64,000 nt of DNA, taken from positions 1 through 64,000 of the forward strand of contig DAOLZQ010000002.1 in assembly GCA_035426385.1 (NCBI GenBank), written 5' to 3'. How positions within the stretch are numbered: the stretch's first letter is position 1; each line of letters starts with the position of its first letter. A model generated the notes under the pieces. The model saw only the letters and a program-made list of their open reading frames with translations, did not search any database and was not told the origin of the DNA. The translations under genes and the position numbers were made by a program. This stretch comes from Parvibacillus sp035426385 (lineage in GTDB: Bacteria > Bacteroidota > Bacteroidia > Chitinophagales > Saprospiraceae). This document shows positions 57,380-64,000 of this stretch, one piece after another.

Positions 57380-58009
57380 ATGAGAATACTCATTATTTTC
57401 TGTTTAATCACTGCCGTAATAACTGTCCGGGCTCAGAATAATACTTTTCGGGTAGGACTTAAAGCCGGAATGGCTAAATACGACTATGGTCTACGTCAAA
57501 TTAATATTAATGATAGTAAATCATTCACATTGAGTATAATAAATGATAATGTGGGGTTTTTAGGTGGTGCTGTCTTCCAGTTAAAATTGGGTAAATTTGT
57601 AATCCAACCTGAAGTTTTATTTAATACGTCCAAAGTAAACTATTCAATCTCTAATCGTAATTTTTCTCTTGCAGATACATTGTTGAGTGAATCTTACCAA
57701 GATCTGGATATTCCACTGATGCTTGGTTTTAAATCAGGTATCATTAGGCTAATTGCGGGCCCTGTAGGACATTTACATCTTAGCTCGACCAGTGAATTAT
57801 TCCAAATCGATAGCTATCAGTCCAATTTTGAGAAACTACAATATGGATGGCAAGCCGGCCTTGGTCTGGATATCTGGAAATTTATGATCGATGTTCGGTA
57901 TGAAGGAAATTTCAGCAAATTTGGTGATCATATTTCTTTCGGTGGCCGACGATACAATTTCAATGATAATCCTACTAGACTAATCGGTACTATTGGCCTG
58001 TTGTTTTAA
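57380..58009 (+). CDS. Small outer-membrane beta-barrel protein (OMP_b-brl_2/PorT-like)
   Basis: A 209-residue protein with a signal peptide ending VRAQ19. The mature part is a series of amphipathic strands with the usual Bacteroidota barrel cues (FRVGLKAGMAKYDYGLR, KFVIQPEVLFNTSKVNY, LDIPLMLGFKSGIIRLIAGP, YGWQAGLGLDIWKFMIDVRY) and ends in an apolar IGTIGLLF, a plausible assembly signal. It resembles the PorT-family barrels. It overlaps the convergent methyltransferase gene by 30 nt. Confidence 0.8.
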   Translation: MRILIIFCLITAVITVRAQNNTFRVGLKAGMAKYDYGLRQININDSKSFTLSIINDNVGFLGGAVFQLKLGKFVIQPEVLFNTSKVNYSISNRNFSLADTLLSESYQDLDIPLMLGFKSGIIRLIAGPVGHLHLSSTSELFQIDSYQSNFEKLQYGWQAGLGLDIWKFMIDVRYEGNFSKFGDHISFGGRRYNFNDNPTRLIGTIGLLF

Positions 58010-59134
58010 CACTTTATGTGATCCGGCGAAAAGATCATATCTACATAATCTACTATCAAGTGGACCATTAAAGAGGGGAATTTTCCTCCCAGTTTTTAAA
58101 CCTATACTCTTCAAGGCATCTAATTGAGATGAAAAAATCCAGGCGGTACTGCCAGTAAAATATTTTTTCATATGATCGCCTATGTTTGAATAAAACTCAT
58201 GAATGTCATCTACACGCATGCGCTGATCATATGGCGGATTGAATACTAAAGTTTCTCCCTGACCGGTAAGATCGAAGAAATCCGCACGTGTTACCTTTAC
58301 TTCTTCAGCGAAAGGAAGGTTTTCCATGTTATCACGAATAATTTTAACAGCATCCAGGTCGATATCACTCATTAAAATAGGAATCGACGAAACGTCTATT
58401 TTTTCTTTAGCCTCAGAGCAGACTTTAGACCAAAGTGAGGGATTAAAAGATCGCCATTTCTTGAAAGTAAATTTTGAACGGAGCAATTGAGGAGGACAAT
58501 CAGAGGCAATCATTGCCGCTTCTATCCCTATTGTACCTGATCCTGCCATCGGATCCCATAGGGGTGTGGTCTTGTCCCAACCTGAAAGCAGGATGATTCC
58601 TGCAGCGAGACATTCATTGAGAGGAGCTACATTTATTGCATGTTTATAATTTCTCTTGTGTAGTGAATCACCGCTACTATCTGAAGAGAGTGTGATCTCA
58701 TCTCCTGAGATTCGAACGTGAAGTCTAAAATCAGGATTGCTAGTATCTATTGAAGGCCTTTCCCCATGTACTTTCTTCATTTGGTCCACGATAGCATCTT
58801 TGATTCTATACATGGCAAATTGTTCATGAGTAAAGTATTCAGAATGGCAAACTATGTCAATAGAGAATGTGCCGTTCGAACTCAAATAACCACCAAAATC
58901 TACATGACGCATTGCATGGTATAATTCCTCCGGGTCACGAGCCTGAAAGTAAGCAATAGGTAATAGTACCTTAATTCCGGTACGCACCAGGTAATTAATT
59001 TTATACAATAATTCTTTGTCACCAAAGCAAATTACTGCCCGATGGCCAATAGAAACATCTTCAGCTCCGAGTTGACCTAGCTCTGCAGCCAGGACCGGCT
59101 CTAAACCTTTGAATGTGGTAACAACAATCTCCAT
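57980..59134 (-). CDS. THUMP-domain class I RNA methyltransferase (RlmL/YcbY-like)
   Basis: A 384-residue RNA methyltransferase. THUMP-like residues about 45-150 are followed by a Rossmann methyltransferase: DPMAGSGTIGIEAAMIA is the SAM-binding motif and LVFNPPYDQRM the catalytic NPPY. This resembles the N-terminal half of RlmL (23S rRNA m2G2445). The ATG shares one base with the carboxylase stop (TAATG), so both genes are coupled. The last 30 nt overlap the convergent beta-barrel gene. Confidence 0.92.
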   Translation of the reverse strand: MEIVVTTFKGLEPVLAAELGQLGAEDVSIGHRAVICFGDKELLYKINYLVRTGIKVLLPIAYFQARDPEELYHAMRHVDFGGYLSSNGTFSIDIVCHSEYFTHEQFAMYRIKDAIVDQMKKVHGERPSIDTSNPDFRLHVRISGDEITLSSDSSGDSLHKRNYKHAINVAPLNECLAAGIILLSGWDKTTPLWDPMAGSGTIGIEAAMIASDCPPQLLRSKFTFKKWRSFNPSLWSKVCSEAKEKIDVSSIPILMSDIDLDAVKIIRDNMENLPFAEEVKVTRADFFDLTGQGETLVFNPPYDQRMRVDDIHEFYSNIGDHMKKYFTGSTAWIFSSQLDALKSIGLKTGRKIPLFNGPLDSRLCRYDLFAGSHKVLKQQANSTD

Positions 59135-60777
59135 TATACTTGAATTACTCCGGGATTAAATTTTGCGATAGGGGCTTGATTAGCTGCTTCTATACCCATA
59201 CTGATCCATTTACGAGATTCCAAGGGTGATATGATTGCGTCCACCCATAGACGTGCAGCAGCATAATATGGGGAGGTCTGGTGATCATATCTGGACTTTA
59301 TTTTTTTGTAATATTCCTGCTCTTTTTCAGGGCTTATCTCCTCTCCTTTATTTTTTAGAGTTGCTGTCTCTATCTGAACTAACACTTTGGCTGCTTGAGC
59401 GCCACCCATCACTGCAATCTTCGCAGTTGGCCAGGCTACAATTAGCCGTGGGTCGTATGCTTTACCGCACATGGCATAGTTGCCGGCACCGTAGGAATTA
59501 CCAGCTATAATGGTAAATTTTGGCACCGTACTGTTAGCTACTGCATTTACCATCTTTGCGCCATCTTTAATGATGCCCCCTTGTTCGCTCCGGGATCCGA
59601 CCATAAATCCGGTGACATCATGTATGAATACCAGTGGGATGCGCTTTTGATTGCAGTTCATGATAAAGCGTGCTGCCTTGTCTGCTGAATCACTGTAAAT
59701 GACTCCACCAAACTGCATTTCCCCTTTTGCATTTTTGACCACTTCTCTTTCATTGGCTACAACTCCGACGGACCAGCCATCTATCCGTGCATAGGCACAC
59801 AAAATTGTCTTACCGTAATTTTCTTTATAGTAAGTCAGGTGAGAGTCATCCACTAGGCGCTCTATCACTGCTCTCATGGAGTATGGTTTAGCTGCATTAT
59901 CTGGTATAAGTTGGAGAATTTCTGATGAATCAAATTTAGGCGGCATCGACTTAATGCGGTTAAATCCAGTAAAAATAGGTGCTCCCAATTTTGAAATTAT
60001 GTCCCTGATGGTGTTAATAGCCGTGATTTCATCCGGCATTTTATAGTCTGTTATTCCGCTGATCTCAGTGGTAGTCGTTGCACCACCCAATGATTCCTGA
60101 TCTATGTCTTCTCCTACGGCTGCTTTGACCAGATATGGGCCGGCTAAGAATATAGAGCCAGTGCCCTCTACAATAAGTGCTTCATCACTCATGATGGGCA
60201 AGTAGGCACCTCCTGCCACACAGCTACCCATGATAGCTGAGATCTGGGTGATACCCTGAGAAGACATAATGGCATTGTTTCGAAATATTCTTCCAAAATG
60301 TTCTTTGTCAGGAAAAATTTCATCCTGGAGTGGTAGGTAAACTCCGGCACTGTCTACCAGATATATGATAGGAATTCTGTTTTCCATACTAATCTCCTGG
60401 CCTCTTAAATTCTTCTTACCCGTGATAGGAAACCAAGCTCCTGCTTTTACAGTTGGATCATTAGCTACTACTATACATAATCGCCTATGTATATAACCCA
60501 TCACTATGATAACACCACCGGCAGGGCAACCTCCATGTTCCGGATACATCTCATATCCTGCGAAAGCTCCAATCTCAAGTTGTTCAGAATCCTTATCAAG
60601 CAATAATTGAACTCTCTCCCTCGCAGGAAATTTATTCTGGCTTTTTAACTTTTGGATTTTTTTTTCACCACCTCCTTTAAAAATCTCATTCAATTTATAT
60701 TGAAGCTGATTAATCTGTAATTTTAAACTATCAGCATTGATTTCGGCTTCTATGGAGGTTCTCTGTTCTTTTGACAT
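59134..60777 (-). CDS. Acyl-CoA carboxylase carboxyltransferase (beta) subunit
   Basis: A 547-residue biotin-dependent carboxyltransferase. Typical segments are PARERVQLLLD, GGCPAGGVIIVMGYIH, YLVDSAGVYLPLQDEIFP, AIMGSCVAGGAYLPIMSDEA, SLGGATTTTEISG and PLVFIHDVTGFMVGSRSEQGG with a GNSYGAGNYAMCGKAYDP end. It is closest in style to methylcrotonyl-CoA carboxylase beta subunits; the acyl substrate is inference. No biotin carboxylase/BCCP subunit is adjacent. The ATG at 60777 is chosen over a TTG twelve codons earlier. A TATTTTTG box is at 60801-60808. Confidence 0.92.
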   Translation of the reverse strand: MSKEQRTSIEAEINADSLKLQINQLQYKLNEIFKGGGEKKIQKLKSQNKFPARERVQLLLDKDSEQLEIGAFAGYEMYPEHGGCPAGGVIIVMGYIHRRLCIVVANDPTVKAGAWFPITGKKNLRGQEISMENRIPIIYLVDSAGVYLPLQDEIFPDKEHFGRIFRNNAIMSSQGITQISAIMGSCVAGGAYLPIMSDEALIVEGTGSIFLAGPYLVKAAVGEDIDQESLGGATTTTEISGITDYKMPDEITAINTIRDIISKLGAPIFTGFNRIKSMPPKFDSSEILQLIPDNAAKPYSMRAVIERLVDDSHLTYYKENYGKTILCAYARIDGWSVGVVANEREVVKNAKGEMQFGGVIYSDSADKAARFIMNCNQKRIPLVFIHDVTGFMVGSRSEQGGIIKDGAKMVNAVANSTVPKFTIIAGNSYGAGNYAMCGKAYDPRLIVAWPTAKIAVMGGAQAAKVLVQIETATLKNKGEEISPEKEQEYYKKIKSRYDHQTSPYYAAARLWVDAIISPLESRKWISMGIEAANQAPIAKFNPGVIQV

Positions 60778-60800
60778 TAAATTAATTAGCTGTTTCAGCT

Positions 60801-60808
60801 CAAAAATA
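60801..60808 (-). promoter_or_regulatory. Candidate -7 box for the carboxyltransferase gene
   Basis: On the minus strand TATTTTTG fits TANNTTTG, 24 nt before the ATG at 60777. No TTG at proper distance upstream. Confidence 0.4.
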
Positions 60809-60934
60809 GACAACTTTTATAGAAAATACATGTGAAATAGAGTTTATAGGACTTCGGCATTAATCAAGTCAAATTTTATTGATTCAGTCGAATATTTAAT
60901 AATTCCTATTTTTACCCATTAATAATATGACCTT

Positions 60935-62215
60935 ATGGCTGAAGTAATAAATATGCCCCGACTGAGCGATACCATGGAAGAAGGTAATATCGTCGCTTGG
61001 TTAAAGAAAGTGGGTGACCCTGTGAAGCCCGGCGATGTGCTGGCTGAAGTAGAAACAGATAAGGCTACCATGGAGCTTGAAAGCTTCTATGAAGGTAACC
61101 TATTATATATTGGAGTACCTGAGGGACCAATCCAAGTGGGTGCTTTACTTGCTATAATAGGTAAAGTAGGTGAGGATATATCTTCATTGATTACCGGTGA
61201 TAAAAGTGAAGACAAGCCTGATGAGAAAGAAAAAGTGTCTAAGCAGGAGAGTAGCAGTAAGGAGCCGGAGCAGAAAGAAATGGAATCTGATAAGAAAGAT
61301 ACCGTACAACAGGGTTCTGCGCTAGTTGAAGATAGCTCTACAGATGCCTCAATCGGTCAGACGGATCACCGTCTTAAAGCTAGCCCTTTGGCTAAATCAA
61401 TTGCGCAAGAAAGTGGCCTAGATCTATCTTCTGTAAGTGGTAGTGGTGACGGAGGTAGAGTGGTAAAAAAAGATGTCATGCAGGCAATGAAGGCTGCTAA
61501 AACTCAAAAGTCTGTTTCTACCGCGGCCGTGAATCTTGAAGAAAAAACAGTTCCTCTGACCCAAATCAGAAAAACTATCGCACGCCGTCTTTCTGAAAGT
61601 AAATATGGAGCTCCTCACTTCTATGTCACCACTGAGGTAGATATGGAAAATCTCATGGCAACACGTGAGCAGTTAAATGCCATTGATGACACCAAAATAT
61701 CTTACAATGACCTGGTGGTTAAGGCAGTAGCAACAGCACTAAACCGTCATCCGGAGATTAATTCAAGCTGGTCTACAGATGCAATTATATATCATGCGGA
61801 CATCAATATCGGAGTAGCAGTAGCTACACCTGAAGGGCTTATGGTACCTGTAATTAAAAATGCAGAAGGAAAAACACTGAGTCAATTAAATAAAGAGATC
61901 AAAATACTGGCAGGTAAAGCAAAGGAAAAGAAATTGTCTCTGGATGAAATGCAGGGTAATACTTTCACCATATCCAATCTAGGAATGTTTGACGTGGAGT
62001 CATTCACCGCGATAATAAACCCTCCGGATGCCTGTATCTTGGCCGTCAGCAGTATTATATCAAAACCAGTAGTTAAAAATAATTCAGTAGTACCCGGTCA
62101 TACTATGAAAATTACACTGTCTTGCGATCACAGATTGATTGATGGGGTCGTAGCAGCTAAATTTCTACAGACATTGAAGCAGATGATGGAAAATCCCATT
62201 TTTATGCTCTTATAG
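60935..62215 (+). CDS. pdhC: Dihydrolipoamide acetyltransferase (pyruvate dehydrogenase E2)
   Basis: A 426-residue E2 core. A single lipoyl domain has EVETDKATMELES with the lipoylated Lys43; a Lys/Glu-rich linker (about 90-140) follows; the peripheral-subunit binding domain is ASPLAKSIAQESGLDLSSVS; the catalytic domain includes KTIARRLSESKYGAPHFYVT and ends with the DHRLIDGVVAAKF active site. It transfers acetyl from E1 to CoA. E1 and E3 genes are not adjacent. The single lipoyl domain is typical of this type. Confidence 0.94.
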   Translation: MAEVINMPRLSDTMEEGNIVAWLKKVGDPVKPGDVLAEVETDKATMELESFYEGNLLYIGVPEGPIQVGALLAIIGKVGEDISSLITGDKSEDKPDEKEKVSKQESSSKEPEQKEMESDKKDTVQQGSALVEDSSTDASIGQTDHRLKASPLAKSIAQESGLDLSSVSGSGDGGRVVKKDVMQAMKAAKTQKSVSTAAVNLEEKTVPLTQIRKTIARRLSESKYGAPHFYVTTEVDMENLMATREQLNAIDDTKISYNDLVVKAVATALNRHPEINSSWSTDAIIYHADINIGVAVATPEGLMVPVIKNAEGKTLSQLNKEIKILAGKAKEKKLSLDEMQGNTFTISNLGMFDVESFTAIINPPDACILAVSSIISKPVVKNNSVVPGHTMKITLSCDHRLIDGVVAAKFLQTLKQMMENPIFMLL

Positions 62216-62232
62216 GTTAGAAAGGTTTGTAC

Positions 62233-63156
62233 TTAGAGTAAAAAATTGTCTATATTTTTACTAGGTAAGTTCTTGCCAAAGCGCTGGTTAAATCCAAGTG
62301 TGCCTTGGTTTCCTCCCGTCTGAAGATACACGATTTGCGAATTGGGTTGAAAATACCCCTTCTTAATCTGATCATATACAGCGTATATTCCCTTTGAATT
62401 ATAAATAGGATCAAGCAGTAGCTGAAATTCCGAATAGAAGTCAATTATAAATTTTATCAATTCATCACTATAAGCACCATATTTCCCAAAATGGAAGCCT
62501 TCCCAAATGTCGTTATTGTCACTAAGTACTAACCCAAATTCCTTTCGCAAATGGTTTTTAAGGTCCATCTTCAATACATTGACTGCAATCAATTGAATAT
62601 GAGACGGTAAGCAGTGGGACATGCCGGTAAAGGTTGACCCAGTGCCGCTGGGAACCACAATATGAGTTACTTCGGGTAATTGAGATGTGATCTCAGGTAC
62701 AATGTCTTCACAACCACGCAGACCAAATATATTTGAGCCTCCCTCTGGTATATAAAATATCTCAGCCGCTTCTATTCCAAATTTCTCTGGCGAGAGAAGT
62801 GGATTAATTTCATTTTTCAGAAGAATAGCCATACCATTCCTCCTGCAAATAGACAATGAAGGATTTTCCAGGTCAGCATAGGAATTATTTATTAATCCAA
62901 AGGTTCGGATACCTGTTAGACGACCTAATTGGGAGACTGCCACCAAGTGGTTTGAGAATGCGCCACCACTCGTTATTATTACTTTTAAGCTGCCTTTTAA
63001 AAAGTGATAGTAATTGTATTTAAGTTTTCTGAATTTATTCCCTTCCAGGACCGGGTGAACCAAATCATCCCTTTTTATATGTAATTTGATACCCTTATCA
63101 AAAGTACGCAGCAACTCAAGTGGACTAAAAGGAATGTGCAGAAATGGATCGCTCAA
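62233..63156 (-). CDS. ACC deaminase/D-cysteine desulfhydrase-family PLP enzyme
   Basis: A 307-residue fold-type II PLP enzyme. The PLP-binding lysine is Lys41 in LEGNKFRKLKYNYYHFL; the phosphate-side region is ITSGGAFSNHLVAVSQLG, and VPSGTGSTFTGM binds the cofactor phosphate. Such enzymes cleave 1-aminocyclopropane-1-carboxylate or D-cysteine; which one cannot be decided. The start is TTG at 63156. It is 10 nt after the GH20 gene and convergent to pdhC. Confidence 0.9.
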   Translation of the reverse strand: MSDPFLHIPFSPLELLRTFDKGIKLHIKRDDLVHPVLEGNKFRKLKYNYYHFLKGSLKVIITSGGAFSNHLVAVSQLGRLTGIRTFGLINNSYADLENPSLSICRRNGMAILLKNEINPLLSPEKFGIEAAEIFYIPEGGSNIFGLRGCEDIVPEITSQLPEVTHIVVPSGTGSTFTGMSHCLPSHIQLIAVNVLKMDLKNHLRKEFGLVLSDNNDIWEGFHFGKYGAYSDELIKFIIDFYSEFQLLLDPIYNSKGIYAVYDQIKKGYFQPNSQIVYLQTGGNQGTLGFNQRFGKNLPSKNIDNFLL

Positions 63157-63166
63157 GCCGCAGTGA

Positions 63167-64000
63167 TTACTTTAATTCCGTTTTGTAGAACTTTGCATAG
63201 TTAATCTTCCAGCTATCCAGTCGCTCTATCTGATATGACAAGCGGTGGAGGAAATCGGTATAATTCTTACCTGACTTTGAAGACCATTGAACTTCAGCAA
63301 GAGCAAACGAACGAGGATAAGCCATATACTGGAGGTGTTCAGGAGTCAGAATATATTCCGCCCAAAGATTTGCCTGAGTGCCCAAAATATGTTTTTCCAT
63401 GCCAAGATTAAGCCCCGAAGGTATCGGTTCATAGTCATACACATCTTTCAATGTAGTCAAGCCACCAATAGCTAACGGTTGAAGAGCATCCTTCATCTGA
63501 TAATGGTCGAAATAACATTCGTCATTTGGCGTCATTATTACATCATGACCTTGGTTAGCTGCAGTGAGGCCTCCTTTCTCACCCCGCCATGACATTACTG
63601 TTGCATTTGGAGCGAGTCCGCCCTCCAGGATTTCATCCCATCCAATGATCTTTTTACCTTTAGAATTGACAAATTTTTCTATCCGCTGAATGAACCAACT
63701 TTGTAGCTCATTTTCGTCTTTAAGCTTATTTCTTTTAATTAATTCTTGACAAAAGGCACTCTCTTTCCAGGCCTTTTTCGGCACTTCATCACCACCTATG
63801 TGGATATATGGCCCGGGAAAGAGATCAATCACCTCTGTAAGTACCTTTTCTAGAAAACCAAATGTCTCTTCTGTAGGGCAAAAAATATCGTAGAAGACGC
63901 CCCATTTTTGGGTAGTAATTATTTTTTTATCACTGCAAGACAACATCGGATATGCAGCCAGAGCAGCAGTGGCATGGCCTGGCATCTCTATCTCAGGTAC
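63167..64000 (-). CDS. Beta-N-acetylhexosaminidase, GH20 (truncated by the window edge)
   Basis: C-terminal part (277 residues visible) of a glycoside hydrolase family 20 enzyme, cut at the right edge; the frame continues past 64000, so the ATG at 63985 is internal. The opening VPEIEMPGHATAALAAYP is the family's metal-free pocket strand, and PYIHIGGDEVPKKAW holds the catalytic Asp-Glu pair. KIIGWDEILEGGLAPNATVM, QANLWAEYILTPEHLQYMAYP and ALAEVQWS complete the barrel. It removes terminal GlcNAc or GalNAc from glycans such as chitin or host glycan. Confidence 0.94.
   Translation of the reverse strand, partial: VPEIEMPGHATAALAAYPMLSCSDKKIITTQKWGVFYDIFCPTEETFGFLEKVLTEVIDLFPGPYIHIGGDEVPKKAWKESAFCQELIKRNKLKDENELQSWFIQRIEKFVNSKGKKIIGWDEILEGGLAPNATVMSWRGEKGGLTAANQGHDVIMTPNDECYFDHYQMKDALQPLAIGGLTTLKDVYDYEPIPSGLNLGMEKHILGTQANLWAEYILTPEHLQYMAYPRSFALAEVQWSSKSGKNYTDFLHRLSYQIERLDSWKINYAKFYKTELK

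Overview
The window reads as chromosomal DNA of a Bacteroidota bacterium, most likely a Saprospiria- or Chitinophagia-type lineage; the class-level guess is inference. The evidence is a low GC content, many Bacteroidota-restricted families (fused SecDF, DUF5686, DUF4412, DUF2795, carboxypeptidase-regulatory TonB receptor, PD40-OmpA lipoprotein, C-terminal type IX secretion sorting domain), and promoters of the Bacteroidota form TTG-N18/19-TANNTTTG. Ribosome-binding sites are weak and TTG or GTG starts are frequent. No tRNA, rRNA, CRISPR array, phage or insertion sequence was found.

Layout. 1-342 has no recognisable gene. 343-5277 (minus) is a tightly packed block udk-purK-purE-PorE-like lipoprotein-DUF6580 membrane protein, divergent from nupC, so pyrimidine nucleoside uptake and kinase face each other. 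6819-22339 (plus) is mostly envelope and housekeeping: TamB, a TSP3-repeat OmpA protein, a TonB-dependent receptor followed by a T9SS-sorted alpha/beta-hydrolase-fold protein, an M20 dipeptidase, an FKBP isomerase, cysS and a DUF4159 protein. 22361-26666 holds DedA, small secreted proteins and a VWA protein.

26698-31098 (plus) is the most distinctive locus: five translationally coupled genes encoding a DarA-like (dialkylresorcinol-condensing) protein, an unrecognised 137-residue protein, a BtrH N-terminal-type protein, and an ABC ATPase with an ABC-2 permease. These families are familiar from flexirubin/dialkylresorcinol clusters, but no ketosynthase, acyl carrier protein or ammonia-lyase is present here.

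31095-37435 holds a secreted hypothetical protein, a DUF5686 outer-membrane protein, secG with an upstream TPR-tailed protein, and a WlbA-like oxidoreductase. 37605-39396 pairs an enoyl-CoA hydratase with a thioredoxin-reductase-like ferredoxin/flavodoxin reductase, followed by an intergenic region with a 23-bp tandem repeat. 39723-45742 carries gcvP and secDF (minus), separated by a perfect hairpin terminator. 46027-57044 includes a BON-LysM protein, DUF423, a Pif1-like helicase, a sodium:solute symporter, upp, marC, cmk, DUF2795, queA, DUF4412, an exonuclease, a PlsB-like acyltransferase and engB. 57380-64000 holds a small beta-barrel, a THUMP methyltransferase, an acyl-CoA carboxylase beta subunit, the pyruvate dehydrogenase E2, an ACC deaminase/D-cysteine desulfhydrase-like enzyme and a GH20 hexosaminidase cut by the right edge.

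Many adjacent same-strand genes overlap by 1, 4 or 8 nt, which suggests widespread translational coupling. Starts were moved inward from the longest reading frame wherever a signal peptide, family N-terminus or ATG supported it.
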